Assembly (NCBI GenBank): GCA_012837285.1
Contig: DURJ01000054.1
Span: 1-36,824, forward strand
Source of the DNA: Bacillota bacterium
GTDB taxonomy: Bacteria; Bacillota; DTU030; DUMP01
Direction of reading: 5' to 3'
Length of the DNA: 36,824 nucleotides
Made by a program: the position numbers and the translations under genes. Positions 1-9,273 of this stretch are shown here, piece after piece. The notes under the pieces were generated by a model that worked only from the letters and a program-made list of their open reading frames with translations, had not been told where the DNA came from and did not search any database. Within the stretch, counting starts at the first letter, position 1. Each line of letters starts with the position of its first letter.

Positions 1-68
1 GCATCAAGGCCATCTGTTCGGGGCAGACTAGCAGCAGATGGTAGCTGCAAAGGAGAGGATGGCCTGCT

Positions 69-1472
69 GTGCGTTCCTATACTTCTTTAGTCCGACATGA
101 GGGAAATCGTGAGTTGTTCTTTTTTGCTGAACTCGCCGTTATCGGCCTTTCCGCTGGCATACCGATACATCTGCATGTGGAAGGGCTTAGGGGGACGGGA
201 AAGACCACTATTTTGCGAGCTGTCCGCTTCATATTACCCCAATTGGTTCGAATAAAGGGCTGCCAGTTCAATTGCCACCCGGACACTCCTTATTGTCCCA
301 CGCATAGTCTGTTAACTAAGGAACAAGTGAATGCTCTGGAGTCTGAACAGATCCCTGTTCCATATCTTGAGATATCACATTCGGCGAAGATAGGAACAGT
401 GGTGGGAACTTTGGATCTAACCCGGTTAACAAATACGGATCGACCTGAGGCTACCATGCTTCCGGGAACACTACCCCAGGCTCATAGGGGTATAGTACTG
501 GTGGATGAAGTAAACCGCCTGGCCGATACCGCTCCGGAGCTTACGGACATACTCCTCGATGCCATGGGGACCAAGCCCGGGCGGGTACAGATCGAAGAAA
601 ACGGTTTACCCACGCTGGCACTTCCTTTGCAGTTGAGTGTGTGGGCCAGTTCTAACCCGGATGAAGATCCCGGTTCATTAGCCGATATTAGGCGGCAACT
701 TTGCGACCGCTTCGATTTCATGATTCAAATGGGTCGTCCCAGGGAGGTCGAGTCCTTATTGGCTATTTTAAGTCTTAACCCAGAGTTTGGTCCAGTAGCG
801 GAACAGAGAACAGAAGCTGATGTCCAATTGGGCCAGATCCTGGTCGAGAAAGCAAGAAGGGTTGAGGATATAGAGATTCCAGCCGCAATCCTGGAGTCTT
901 TAGCAGAAATCTATCTTAAACATCATTTGGAAAGTCTACGATCTTTGGAAGCTATCAAGACCGGGTCTGTGTTGGCTCGAGCTTGGCGGGGCGGGTATGA
1001 GGTTACGTGGGACGATGTACTGACAGTTACACCGGCTGCTTTGAGGCACCGGCTCAATCCGGAACAATTAGCGGCTGTGCTTCAAGAGCTGCAGCGCGCG
1101 CGCGGGATAATAGCCAGCCCGGCTGTTGCAGCCGGCAGTGGCCTGACTTCTGTATCCACCGAGACACAAAAGGTAGCCCAGGCTAATGGGAGGAGAGAAC
1201 AATCAAAACAGCCGCTTAGATGGTGGAGTAGGGTTGTGGCTTGGTGCCGGCGGTTGCTGCGTCGACGCGACCGTTACCAGGGGAGTGAAAGAGGTGCAGC
1301 AACCAAAGCCAATAATAACCCGGCTGCTGCCGGGCGAGGATCACCTTCCGCACAAAGCAATCCATTGGATATGCCGCTGGTGGCTCCTCCCTTGACTGCG
1401 CGACCATTGTGGGAACTGGATATGGACGATGCCATCGCCAGGGGAGAAATGACCAATGATCCAACCGAATGA
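69..1472 (+). CDS. Magnesium-chelatase ChlI-like AAA+ ATPase
   Basis: This is an AAA+ ATPase of the ChlI/BchI type, 467 residues. The Walker A motif GLRGTGKT is at residues 39-46. It is followed by a Cys/His cluster (C65, C69, H70, C76, H79), the ChlI-type stretch VVGTLDL at about 111-117, Walker B LVDE (D146, E147) and sensor-1 N196. An arginine-finger candidate lies in RRQLCDRF (208-215). After about residue 340 the protein changes to a low-complexity tail. That tail holds a Trp/Arg-rich segment near 383-400 (WWSRVVAWCRRLLRRR) that could form an amphipathic membrane-binding helix. The GTG start is chosen because AGGAGAGG lies at 51-58. It overlaps the next gene, a VWA protein, by 17 bases, so the two probably form one motor/adaptor complex. 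The family inserts metals into tetrapyrroles or remodels protein complexes. No tetrapyrrole gene is nearby, so the substrate is unknown. Confidence 0.85.
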   Translation: MRSYTSLVRHEGNRELFFFAELAVIGLSAGIPIHLHVEGLRGTGKTTILRAVRFILPQLVRIKGCQFNCHPDTPYCPTHSLLTKEQVNALESEQIPVPYLEISHSAKIGTVVGTLDLTRLTNTDRPEATMLPGTLPQAHRGIVLVDEVNRLADTAPELTDILLDAMGTKPGRVQIEENGLPTLALPLQLSVWASSNPDEDPGSLADIRRQLCDRFDFMIQMGRPREVESLLAILSLNPEFGPVAEQRTEADVQLGQILVEKARRVEDIEIPAAILESLAEIYLKHHLESLRSLEAIKTGSVLARAWRGGYEVTWDDVLTVTPAALRHRLNPEQLAAVLQELQRARGIIASPAVAAGSGLTSVSTETQKVAQANGRREQSKQPLRWWSRVVAWCRRLLRRRDRYQGSERGAATKANNNPAAAGRGSPSAQSNPLDMPLVAPPLTARPLWELDMDDAIARGEMTNDPTE

Positions 1473-3141
1473 AAGAGGACGATTGGGGCAGCAGTTGGTT
1501 TCGGCATTAGCGAGTACCGAAGGTGTACGCTTGGGAGAAAGCACGGTGATTAGCCGCCGTGTCCATGTGGTGGCCGTAGACAAACCGGAAGAGGTGCGAA
1601 TCGTTGGGGCTGATGCCGGGCGGGTGTTTTATGGACGAGGCGTGGATGGTACCGTCTATCACATTGACGTTTTTCATCAAGTGGGCTGTGTTGACCATCG
1701 AGCTGTCGCTCGAGTAATAACGGATGTGATGAGAACCGAGACGCCTGATGTTGCCACTGCCTTTTTAGATCGAATGGATATTCAGACCGCTACCGGCGGG
1801 GGCCGGCTTACCGGGAGCTTAACTTTTGGTCGCAAAGAATCACTACGGCGGGCTCATGCTAACCATGTCCACATAGCATCAGAACTAGAGTCCGATCGGC
1901 TACCGCTGTTAGTGCCGGTGGTTGCTGCAGTAGAGGCAGAAATAATTAGGCAGGGTTTGGAAATTCGCAAAGTGGAAAGGGTCATCTTGGATTTACGAGG
2001 ACATAAAGGATCTGAGTTGGATATGTCTGCCTATATGTCTGAGAGCGATTCATTTTTGCGAGAAGAGAAGCTCTCCTCAGACATTACTCGAAAGACCACT
2101 GACAGTACCATAGAAGAAACCCATTGTCTGGTCACTGAGACCTTACCGCCGGCCGAACTCCTACAGTTGTTGCGCTCATTTCCTTTTCGTCCTAACGATG
2201 AACATCGACAGCGCTGGGGAGATCTGGATCATACGCTGGAGACTTTACGAAGCAAAGGCCATATCGCCCGGAAACGAGGCGTATGGACATTAACAGTCAA
2301 GGGTCAAACATTGCTTGATGCGGTCAACTTGTACTTACCGGAGTTGGAAAGCAGGCTGCGTCGGTTCTTGCGTCGCCTTCCGGCCGGGAAGAGCTGTTTG
2401 CGTTCGGCGGTAACCACGAAACCGGGAGTCGGCCGCCAAAGGTTACGGGAGAAATCGAAAGTAACCCTTAATAACCAGGGGGGTCAACTCAATTTAGCAG
2501 CTACTGCTACCCAAGCGGCTTGCCGCTGGATTTCAGGTCAGAGCCAACCAGGTTGCATCCATCACGAGACTTGGCGTTACAGTCGACTGGAAAGGCACCA
2601 GACTGTAAACATAATTTTATTAGTGGACAGTAGTGCTTCTATGGCTGGGGACCGATTGCGTGCTGCTCGTCTCCTGGCTCAACATCTGGTTCTGTCTACG
2701 CGAGACAGAGTGGCGGTAATTGCTTTCCAGGGTGAAAGTGTGCTGGTTCCAACTAATTTCAGCAGCTCTTTGGTTAAGATCCAAGCCCAGTTATTGGCGC
2801 TGAAGGCAGTTGGTCTTACCCCTTTGGCCCATGCTCTGCAAGAGACAATTCTGTTCGTGCGTCAGCACCGAGTCTACAGACCTTTGGTAGTGCTGATCAC
2901 TGACGGTATCCCCACAGTGGCACTGGCCGGCGGCGATCCCAGTGCAGATGCCTTAACTCTGGCGACGCACTTTCGATCGTTACCGTTAGAGTTTGCGTGC
3001 ATCGGTCTTAATCCCAATCAATCGTTTCTGGAAAAACTAAGCCAAAGGAGCGGTGGACAGTTATATGTTGTGGAAGAACTGGACACGTCTGTTTTGGCCC
3101 AATTGGTACATAAAGAACTGCAGCGGCGGCGGGCCCATTAG
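1456..3141 (+). CDS. VWA-domain protein, ChlD-like partner of the AAA+ ATPase
   Basis: This 561-residue protein ends in a von Willebrand factor A domain (about 385-555). Its metal-ion-dependent adhesion site looks intact: DSSAS at 391-395, T455 and D483 in ITDG. A winged-helix-like stretch around 235-300 (RKRGVWTLTVKGQTLL) and a linker to the VWA domain resemble the C-terminal half of magnesium-chelatase subunit D. I do not recognise the first 230 residues. The ATG start has GGGGAG about eight bases upstream, inside the preceding gene, and the 17-base overlap implies translational coupling. AAA+ plus VWA pairs usually act as a ring ATPase with an adaptor that binds the target through the MIDAS. 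No integral chelatase subunit (ChlH/CobN-like) is present in the window, so a chaperone role is as likely as metal insertion. Confidence 0.8.
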   Translation: MIQPNERGRLGQQLVSALASTEGVRLGESTVISRRVHVVAVDKPEEVRIVGADAGRVFYGRGVDGTVYHIDVFHQVGCVDHRAVARVITDVMRTETPDVATAFLDRMDIQTATGGGRLTGSLTFGRKESLRRAHANHVHIASELESDRLPLLVPVVAAVEAEIIRQGLEIRKVERVILDLRGHKGSELDMSAYMSESDSFLREEKLSSDITRKTTDSTIEETHCLVTETLPPAELLQLLRSFPFRPNDEHRQRWGDLDHTLETLRSKGHIARKRGVWTLTVKGQTLLDAVNLYLPELESRLRRFLRRLPAGKSCLRSAVTTKPGVGRQRLREKSKVTLNNQGGQLNLAATATQAACRWISGQSQPGCIHHETWRYSRLERHQTVNIILLVDSSASMAGDRLRAARLLAQHLVLSTRDRVAVIAFQGESVLVPTNFSSSLVKIQAQLLALKAVGLTPLAHALQETILFVRQHRVYRPLVVLITDGIPTVALAGGDPSADALTLATHFRSLPLEFACIGLNPNQSFLEKLSQRSGGQLYVVEELDTSVLAQLVHKELQRRRAH

Positions 3142-3168
3142 CAGGAATAATTCTGTTCAGTGACGAAT

Positions 3169-3203
3169 AAAACCCTCACCGGAGCAATAAGGGAGGGTTT
3201 TTA
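3169..3203 (+). terminator. Terminator-like hairpin that also contains the lapA ribosome site
   Basis: AAAACCCTC (3169-3177) pairs perfectly with GAGGGTTTT (3193-3201) around a 15-base loop, and the 3' arm runs into a T tract (3198-3202). This looks like the intrinsic terminator of the AAA+/VWA pair. Its 3' arm also holds GGGAGGG (3191-3197), the only Shine-Dalgarno sequence for the ATG at 3205. In read-through RNA the same hairpin would mask that ribosome site. Confidence 0.65.
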
Positions 3204-3204
3204 G

Positions 3205-3525
3205 ATGTTGACCTTGGTATTGGCGCTTATCTGTGCCTTACTGGTGGCTGTTTTCGCCGTTCAAAATGCTAAGCCGGTGGCCGTGACTTTTTTAGCCTGG
3301 CATTTCGAAATATCCTTAGTTTTAATTATTCTTGGTGCAGCGGCATTAGGGGCGGTGGCTGCATTCTTGTTGGGAACCATAAGACTAGTTAGACAGGGGC
3401 GAACAGTAAGAGAAGCGACCCAGCGAGCTCAACGCCTGGAGTCAGAGTTGGAGCGGCTGCAACGCGCGGCTGAGTCAAAAGAGAGAATGGAACTACCGGT
3501 TCAGAACGGAGAAACTAGCCAGTGA
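3205..3525 (+). CDS. LapA-domain (DUF1049) small membrane protein
   Basis: This 106-residue protein has two hydrophobic segments, at about 2-18 and 30-56. The motif VFAVQNAKPVAVTFLAW lies between them, which is the hallmark of the LapA/DUF1049 family. A charged, probably coiled-coil tail (about 62-95, rich in Glu, Arg and Leu) should lie in the cytoplasm. In proteobacteria LapA proteins help lipopolysaccharide assembly; the role in Gram-positive bacteria is not established. The start uses GGGAGGG, which lies inside a hairpin. The stop overlaps the GTG of recJ (GTGA), so the two are translationally coupled. Confidence 0.8.
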   Translation: MLTLVLALICALLVAVFAVQNAKPVAVTFLAWHFEISLVLIILGAAALGAVAAFLLGTIRLVRQGRTVREATQRAQRLESELERLQRAAESKERMELPVQNGETSQ

Positions 3526-5855
3526 GGCGGTGGGAGTTAGCGGCACCGCCTCTAAGTGAGCAGGTTGAAGCTCTGAGTTTAAAGCTGAGTATTTCTAAGT
3601 TGCTGGCGGCTGTGTTAGTGCAACGTGGCTACACAACAGAGCAGGCGGCGCGACAATTTTTGTCTCCAGATCTGTCCCACCTTCAGACGCCTTTTGCTTT
3701 AGGCGGCATGACTTCTGCCGTGGAACGAATACGACTGGCGCAGCAACGACGGGAGCGAGTAGGGGTTTTCGGGGACTACGATGTGGACGGCATTGTAAGT
3801 ACGGCCATCTTAGTGCTGGCCCTGAAGGAGCTGGGACTGGACGTTATCTACCGTCTGCCGGAACGCTTGACGGAAGGTTATGGCTTAAGCCAAGCTGGGC
3901 TGATGGATTTGGCCCAACAGGGTGCCAGCTTGATTATTACGGTGGATTGCGGTATCTCTAGCCTGTCGGAACTACATTGGGCTCAGGAGCAAGGGCTGGA
4001 TGTAATTATTTGTGACCACCATCTTCCGCCTCCGATTTTGCCCCCAGCTGTAGCTATTCTTAACCCGAAAGTGGTGCCTAATGATGGTCTGTTTATCGAT
4101 CTATCTGGGGCAGGGGTAGCCTTTAAGTTCGCTTGGGCCCTCCATCAAGATGTGGATCAGCGCTGGTTAGAATTGGCTGCTTTAGGCACAGTGGCTGATG
4201 TGGTGCCTTTGGTGGATGAAAACCGGGTTATGGTAGCTCACGGACTAAAAGCCATGAGCTCCAGTGCTTTTCCTGGTTTGCAGGCTTTGGCAGAATTAGC
4301 TGGAGTGGATTTAGCCGCTCTGAAAGCAGGATCTGTCAGTTTTAGATTAGCGCCCCGACTGAATGCAGCCGGCCGGTTAGGAAGCGCTGTTCCCGGAGTA
4401 GAGCTTTTCCTTACTGATGATGAAACGAAAGCCTACGAAATTGCCCAGCAGCTGGATCACGAGAACCGAGAACGCCAACAGATCGAAGCCGAAGTTCTGG
4501 CCCAGGCCATGGATCAGGTGGAGCGGGATGCTGATCTTGGGCTGGAAACGGCTCTAGTGGTGGCCGGCGAGGGTTGGCACCCAGGGGTGTTGGGTATAGT
4601 CGCATCCCGCTTAGTTGACAAATGGCAACGCCCGTCTCTGGTAATATCGTTATCGGATGATATCGGTAAGGGATCCGGCCGCAGCATACCGTGCTTTTCT
4701 TTGTATGACGGACTGAAGGCTTGCAGCTCGTACTTAACAGCTTTTGGTGGGCATCGTTTAGCCGCTGGCTTCAGTCTAGATAAGAAGCAACTTACAGCTT
4801 TTCGTCAGGCTTTCACAGCAGTTGCCAACAGCCGCTTAACTCCGAAAGACTGCGTTGCTTATTCCCGGGTTGACAGCGAGATAACATTGAGAGAGCTTGA
4901 TTTTTCCGTGGTCCGGGAGCTGGAATTGCTGGCACCGTTTGGTTATGGAAATCCCGAACCGGTTTTTCTGCTTCGGGATGTCGGAACCGAGCGGATCCGT
5001 CAAATAGGAACTGACGGTGCCCATCTACGGCTGGATCTGAATCAATTTGGAGAGGCGCTGCCGGCAGTAGGATTTGGGTTGGGGGATAGGGCCAAGGAGT
5101 TGACAAGCGCGAACAAGGCGGATGTTATTGGACATCTGGCAGTGACGCAGTGGCAGGGGTTGCTTGGCTTAGAATTTCGTCTTCAAGATATTCGAACCCA
5201 AAGCTATCCGGTTGAAATATGTTGCCGGCCGAGTGATTCGACTGCTCCCAGGCTGGTGGATTGGCGAGAGACTGGCCCTGCGTTTGCCGACCGAGAAATC
5301 GCCGCCCTAATTTCTGATTACGATCTTATTCTTAGTACACCGCCGGCCCAGCTAAGTGAGCTACGACTGCATCTCGGCAAGGTCCCGCCGCAGGGACGAA
5401 TCTGCTTACACTTTCGTGCGGACGAGGTAGCTGCAGCTCAAGACAATATTAGAGAAAGATACTTGGATCGTGACTTTGTCGCTAAGGCATACTTATTGAT
5501 TAAACAGGCCGGATCCACAGGAATTTCTAAGGCGGAGATGGCCGAGACACTTGGCAGCAGACAGGAAGAGACAGAAGGTAGAATTCAGCTAGCATTAACA
5601 GTTTTGGCAGAATTGGGTTTGGTCGAAGAACAGCTACCAAATGGCATACCCTACTTTCGCCTGATACGCGGAACGGGTAAGAAACGAGTTGATCTAAGTG
5701 TTTCACCGACCATCAAAAGGCTCGCCCACGAAAAAGCCCAGGCAATGGAGCTACTGGCCTTTTTTGCTGAAGCCCCGCCTGCTATACTAGCCGAAGCGTT
5801 AGGACGTCTGTGGAGAGAGTGCCAAACAATGGCAGAAGATGGCCTGATATGTTAG
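3522..5855 (+). CDS. recJ: Single-stranded-DNA-specific exonuclease RecJ
   Basis: RecJ is a 5'-3' single-strand exonuclease of recombination and mismatch repair. The DHH phosphoesterase motifs are visible: GDYDVDG near residues 83-89, ITVDCGIS near 146 and the eponymous DHH in IICDHH near 164. They are followed by the DHHA1 region with APRLNAAGRLGSA near 280 and AFGGHRLAAGF near 407. At 777 residues it is about 200 longer than E. coli RecJ. The extra C-terminal part is usual in Bacillota homologues and here includes a winged-helix-like stretch near 660-710. The GTG start overlaps the lapA stop codon. relA follows within 40 bases, as in many clostridial genomes. Confidence 0.95.
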   Translation: MRRWELAAPPLSEQVEALSLKLSISKLLAAVLVQRGYTTEQAARQFLSPDLSHLQTPFALGGMTSAVERIRLAQQRRERVGVFGDYDVDGIVSTAILVLALKELGLDVIYRLPERLTEGYGLSQAGLMDLAQQGASLIITVDCGISSLSELHWAQEQGLDVIICDHHLPPPILPPAVAILNPKVVPNDGLFIDLSGAGVAFKFAWALHQDVDQRWLELAALGTVADVVPLVDENRVMVAHGLKAMSSSAFPGLQALAELAGVDLAALKAGSVSFRLAPRLNAAGRLGSAVPGVELFLTDDETKAYEIAQQLDHENRERQQIEAEVLAQAMDQVERDADLGLETALVVAGEGWHPGVLGIVASRLVDKWQRPSLVISLSDDIGKGSGRSIPCFSLYDGLKACSSYLTAFGGHRLAAGFSLDKKQLTAFRQAFTAVANSRLTPKDCVAYSRVDSEITLRELDFSVVRELELLAPFGYGNPEPVFLLRDVGTERIRQIGTDGAHLRLDLNQFGEALPAVGFGLGDRAKELTSANKADVIGHLAVTQWQGLLGLEFRLQDIRTQSYPVEICCRPSDSTAPRLVDWRETGPAFADREIAALISDYDLILSTPPAQLSELRLHLGKVPPQGRICLHFRADEVAAAQDNIRERYLDRDFVAKAYLLIKQAGSTGISKAEMAETLGSRQEETEGRIQLALTVLAELGLVEEQLPNGIPYFRLIRGTGKKRVDLSVSPTIKRLAHEKAQAMELLAFFAEAPPAILAEALGRLWRECQTMAEDGLIC

Positions 5856-5895
5856 ACTTAGTCTAGTGACTGTTCTATGGGAAGAGGGACAGAAC

Positions 5896-8055
5896 GTGAA
5901 ACTGGAGGAACTGTGTGAGAAAGTAAAAAGCTACAATCCTAGCGCCGATCTGGCACTGGTAGCTAAAGCGTATGATTTTGCTGCCATAGCTCATGCTGGC
6001 CAATTTCGCATTTCCGGTGATCCTTATATTCAGCATCCCCTAGGGGTGGCCCATATCCTGACCGAACTCGAATTGGACGCCATTACCATTGCTGCTAGTC
6101 TGCTGCATGACGTGGTGGAAGATACTAAAATCACGCTGCAAGATATCCAAGAGGAATTCAATAAGGAAATCGCCTTGTTAGTAGACGGGGTGACAAAACT
6201 CAGCCGAATTGAGTACAAATCAAAGGAAGAACAGCAAGTAGAGAACCTGCGTAAGATGTTCTTTGCCATGGCCAAAGACATCCGCGTTATTCTAATCAAG
6301 TTAGCCGACCGCTTGCATAATCTCCGTACCTTGAAGTACCTACCAGTTAGAAAGCAGAAAAAGATTGCTCAGGAGACACTGGATGTATACGCACCTTTGG
6401 CTCACCGGCTGGGGATCTTTCGGATCAAATGGGAGTTGGAGGACACAGCCTTTCGCTATTTGGAGCCGGAAAAGTATTATGATCTGGTGGAAAAGGTTGC
6501 CAAGAAACGTCCGGAACGAGAATCCTATATCAACCAAGTTATCGGTATTTTAGAGCCCAAACTAGAAGAGGTTGGTATACAAGCTGAAATCCAGGGCCGG
6601 CCGAAGCATTTGTACAGTATATATCAAAAGATGGCTCAGCAAAATATAGACTTTCGAGAAATCTATGATCTGACGGCTATCCGAGTTATTGTAGACACCA
6701 TCAAAGACTGTTATGGTGTTTTGGGTGTAGTCCATACTTTGTGGAAGCCTGTGCCGGGACGTTTTAAAGACTACATTGCCATGCCTAAAATCAATATGTA
6801 TCAGTCACTGCATACCACTGTGATCGGCCCGCAAGGTGAACCGCTGGAGATCCAGATTCGCACTTGGGAGATGCACAGGACGGCAGAGTATGGCATTGCG
6901 GCTCACTGGCGTTACAAAGAAGGGAGCAAAGACAGCGACGAATTTGATAAGAAGCTACTGTGGTTGCGGCAGCTATTGGAGTGGCAGCACGACTTGCGCG
7001 ATGCGCGTGAGTTCATGGAAACACTGAAAATTGATCTGTTTGCCGATGAAGTCTTTGTGTTTACACCCCGAGGGGACGTGATTGACTTACCGGCTGGATC
7101 GTGCCCCATTGATTTCGCTTACCGCATTCATACCGATATTGGGCATCGGTGCATAGGAGCCAAGGTAAACGGGCACCTGGTACCATTGGATTATAAGCTG
7201 CAAAACGGTGATATTGTCGAGATTGTAACCAGCAAATTAGCTGCTGGACCAAGTCGAGACTGGCTTAAATTGGTACGGACTCCGCAGGCCAAAGCTAAGA
7301 TCCGACAGTGGTTCAAGAAAGAACGGAAAGAAGAGAGTGTAGCCCGCGGACGGGAAACACTAGAAAAGGAAATCCGTAAGTTGGGCTACGAGCCGCATGA
7401 GTTACTGGCTGATGGCCCCCTGGAAGCTGTACTGGAAAGGCTTTCTTTTTCAACTACGGAAGATTTGCTTGCTTCCGTGGGTTACGGTGGCCTGTCAGTA
7501 AACCAGGTAATTACACGCTTACGAGAAGAGTATCGGCGCTTGAATCCAGAAATTGAAGCCCAGATGGCAGTACCGGATCTAAAGCCGCGTCCACAAACTA
7601 CTGATGTCAGCCGTGGAGTCAAGGTAAAAGGCGTCGATAATTTGCTGATTCGGCTCTCCCATTGTTGCAACCCTGTTCCCGGGGACCCTATTATTGGCTA
7701 TATTACCAGGGGACGCGGTGTGTCTGTGCATCGGGTGAATTGTCCTAACGTGGCGTTTTTAAGCGATCCGGAGCGGTTGATTGAAGTTAGTTGGGATCAG
7801 GACCAAGCAGCTTCTTTTGCAGCCGACGTGGAACTAGCTGCAATGGACAGACCTGAGCTCCTTAGCGATGTCATGAATGTACTCAGTGATATGCGAACCC
7901 GTATCAGTGCCGTAAATGCCCGCACTACTCGAGATATGATTGCCATTATTAGCTTACGCCTGGAAATCAGAAATCTGGAAGAGCTAAAAGCCATTATTAA
8001 CCGGCTGAGCTCTATTCGAGATGTTTTCAGTGTGGAGCGGGTGTCGCCTGCTTAA
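5896..8055 (+). CDS. relA: Bifunctional (p)ppGpp synthetase/hydrolase (Rel)
   Basis: This is the stringent-response alarmone enzyme, long RSH type, about 719 residues. Domains in order: HD hydrolase (LLHDVVEDT near 68-76), synthetase ([12 protein letters not shown] near 233, then [10 protein letters not shown] and QSLHT), TGS ([11 protein letters not shown] near 384) and a C-terminal ACT domain (about 650-718). The intact HD motif and synthetase motifs predict both activities. The reading frame opens earlier, at GTG 5866, but that codon has no ribosome site. GTG 5896 has GAAGAGGGA (5881-5889) at good spacing and begins where other Rel proteins do, so I chose it. The gene lies 40 bases after recJ and 14 before dtd, consistent with one operon. 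Confidence 0.95.
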   Translation: MKLEELCEKVKSYNPSADLALVAKAYDFAAIAHAGQFRISGDPYIQHPLGVAHILTELELDAITIAASLLHDVVEDTKITLQDIQEEFNKEIALLVDGVTKLSRIEYKSKEEQQVENLRKMFFAMAKDIRVILIKLADRLHNLRTLKYLPVRKQKKIAQETLDVYAPLAHRLGIFRIKWELEDTAFRYLEPEKYYDLVEKVAKKRPERESYINQVIGILEPKLEEVGIQAEIQGRPKHLYSIYQKMAQQNIDFREIYDLTAIRVIVDTIKDCYGVLGVVHTLWKPVPGRFKDYIAMPKINMYQSLHTTVIGPQGEPLEIQIRTWEMHRTAEYGIAAHWRYKEGSKDSDEFDKKLLWLRQLLEWQHDLRDAREFMETLKIDLFADEVFVFTPRGDVIDLPAGSCPIDFAYRIHTDIGHRCIGAKVNGHLVPLDYKLQNGDIVEIVTSKLAAGPSRDWLKLVRTPQAKAKIRQWFKKERKEESVARGRETLEKEIRKLGYEPHELLADGPLEAVLERLSFSTTEDLLASVGYGGLSVNQVITRLREEYRRLNPEIEAQMAVPDLKPRPQTTDVSRGVKVKGVDNLLIRLSHCCNPVPGDPIIGYITRGRGVSVHRVNCPNVAFLSDPERLIEVSWDQDQAASFAADVELAAMDRPELLSDVMNVLSDMRTRISAVNARTTRDMIAIISLRLEIRNLEELKAIINRLSSIRDVFSVERVSPA

Positions 8056-8069
8056 AGGAGGAACGAAGA

Positions 8070-8519
8070 GTGCGCGCTGTAATCCAACGGGCGAAAAAGG
8101 CTCAAGTGACTGTTGAAGGGCGAGTCGTAGGGACTATAGGTCCGGGGTTAGTGGTATTGTTGGGGGTTGCTGTAGGGGATATAGAGAAAGATGCGATTTA
8201 CTTGGTTGATAAGATAACCAATCTGCGCATCTTTGAAGACGAAGCAGGGAAAATGAATCACTCCTTGCTTGACACAGGCGGTGAACTGCTGGTTGTTTCT
8301 CAGTTCACTCTGCTGGGCGATTGTCAGAAGGGTCGTCGACCTAGCTTTGTGAAGGCAGCCCCTCCAGAAGAAGCTGAACCATTGTACGAGATTTTTGTCA
8401 ACGCGGCCAGGGCTGCTGGAGTGAAGGTTGGTACAGGTGAGTTTCGTACCGAGATGCTGGTAGAGATTCATAACCACGGGCCAGTGACATTAACCTTGGA
8501 AAGTCGGAGGGAAGAATAG
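8070..8519 (+). CDS. dtd: D-aminoacyl-tRNA deacylase
   Basis: Dtd removes D-amino acids (and glycine mischarged on tRNA-Ala) from tRNA. The 149-residue protein has the usual family length and both active-site motifs: SQFTL near residues 77-81 and GPVT ([11 protein letters not shown]) near the C terminus. The start is GTG with AAAGGAGG at 8054-8061, at the end of relA. The relA-dtd order is conserved in Bacillota. An alanine racemase, a source of D-alanine, lies 4 kb downstream. Confidence 0.95.
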   Translation: MRAVIQRAKKAQVTVEGRVVGTIGPGLVVLLGVAVGDIEKDAIYLVDKITNLRIFEDEAGKMNHSLLDTGGELLVVSQFTLLGDCQKGRRPSFVKAAPPEEAEPLYEIFVNAARAAGVKVGTGEFRTEMLVEIHNHGPVTLTLESRREE

Positions 8520-8520
8520 G

Positions 8521-9156
8521 ATGGCCATTGAGGTAGAACGCCTATCGGTGGGAATTATCTTGACCAATTGTTATCTAGTCCGTTGTTCGGCTGATGGGGA
8601 GGCGGTAGTAATTGATCCTGGAGCGGAGGGAGAAAAAATACTGGCGGTGGCTGAGAAAAAGAAGCTAAGACTGCGTTACATAATAAATACTCACGGCCAT
8701 GGGGATCATATTGGTGCTAACCGTTATATGAAGGAACAAACGGGAGCCGAAATATTGATCCATGCTGCCGATGCGCCCCTGTTATTGTCGGCCCGCGGCA
8801 ATCTTTCGACTTGGATCCCGGGCGGGATCACCAGTCCACCGGCGGATAGGTTACTTACTGATGGGGACACTATTGTTTGTGGTGAAACCGTGTTTAGAGT
8901 GCTTAGTACCCCGGGGCATACGCCCGGCAGCATTTCGTTGGTTACGCCTGGCTTGGCGTTCACCGGCGATGCTCTGTTTAAGGAGTCCATCGGACGTACG
9001 GACTTTCCCGGTGGTTCCTTGATCGATCTTCTCACCGGCATCAGAGAAAACCTATTCACTTTACCGGAAGATACTGTGGTTTATCCTGGACACGGTCCAG
9101 CCACTACCATTGGTCACGAACAACTCTATAACACTTTCTTTAATAAAGATAATTAA
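8521..9156 (+). CDS. MBL-fold metallo-hydrolase, glyoxalase II-like
   Basis: This is a 211-residue metallo-beta-lactamase-fold hydrolase. The zinc-binding motif THGHGDH is near residues 58-64. TPGHTPGS near 138, FTGDALF near 152 and YPGHGP near 189 complete the usual metal ligands. It resembles the B. subtilis YqgX group of glyoxalase II-like enzymes, probably a thioester hydrolase; the substrate cannot be told from sequence. The ATG directly follows the dtd stop, with GGAGGG inside dtd, so it belongs to the relA-dtd operon. Confidence 0.88.
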   Translation: MAIEVERLSVGIILTNCYLVRCSADGEAVVIDPGAEGEKILAVAEKKKLRLRYIINTHGHGDHIGANRYMKEQTGAEILIHAADAPLLLSARGNLSTWIPGGITSPPADRLLTDGDTIVCGETVFRVLSTPGHTPGSISLVTPGLAFTGDALFKESIGRTDFPGGSLIDLLTGIRENLFTLPEDTVVYPGHGPATTIGHEQLYNTFFNKDN

Positions 9157-9187
9157 CTTTACTTTAGGAAGTGACCATTGTAGGCAG

Positions 9188-9236
9188 GAGTTTGAAAACT
9201 CTTGTAGAATTAATAATACCGCGGGCAGAATTTGCC
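9188..9236. promoter_or_regulatory. Two short inverted repeats upstream of ald
   Basis: The gap between the hydrolase and ald holds the palindrome GAGTTT-GA-AAACTC (9188-9201). Further on is a second, weaker inverted repeat, GGCA-GAATT-TGCC (9224-9236). Both lie where an operator for ald would be expected. AT-rich hexamers around 9192-9217 could be promoter parts, but their spacing is poor, so I do not call a promoter. The assignment as regulatory sites is inference. Confidence 0.3.
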
Positions 9237-9273
9237 TTGAATTGCCAAGATAAAAAGTAAGGGGGATTAGAGT

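Noticed and set aside
1-58. Hairpin CCATCTG (10-16) / CAGATGG (35-41) as a terminator or leader element before the AAA+ gene
   Set aside because: Seven pairs with an 18-base loop and no T tract; the upstream context is cut off by the window edge.
69-3141. Chlorophyll or bacteriochlorophyll biosynthesis
   Set aside because: ChlI/ChlD-like domains alone do not show this. No other pigment gene is present and the context is that of a non-photosynthetic, spore-forming bacterium.
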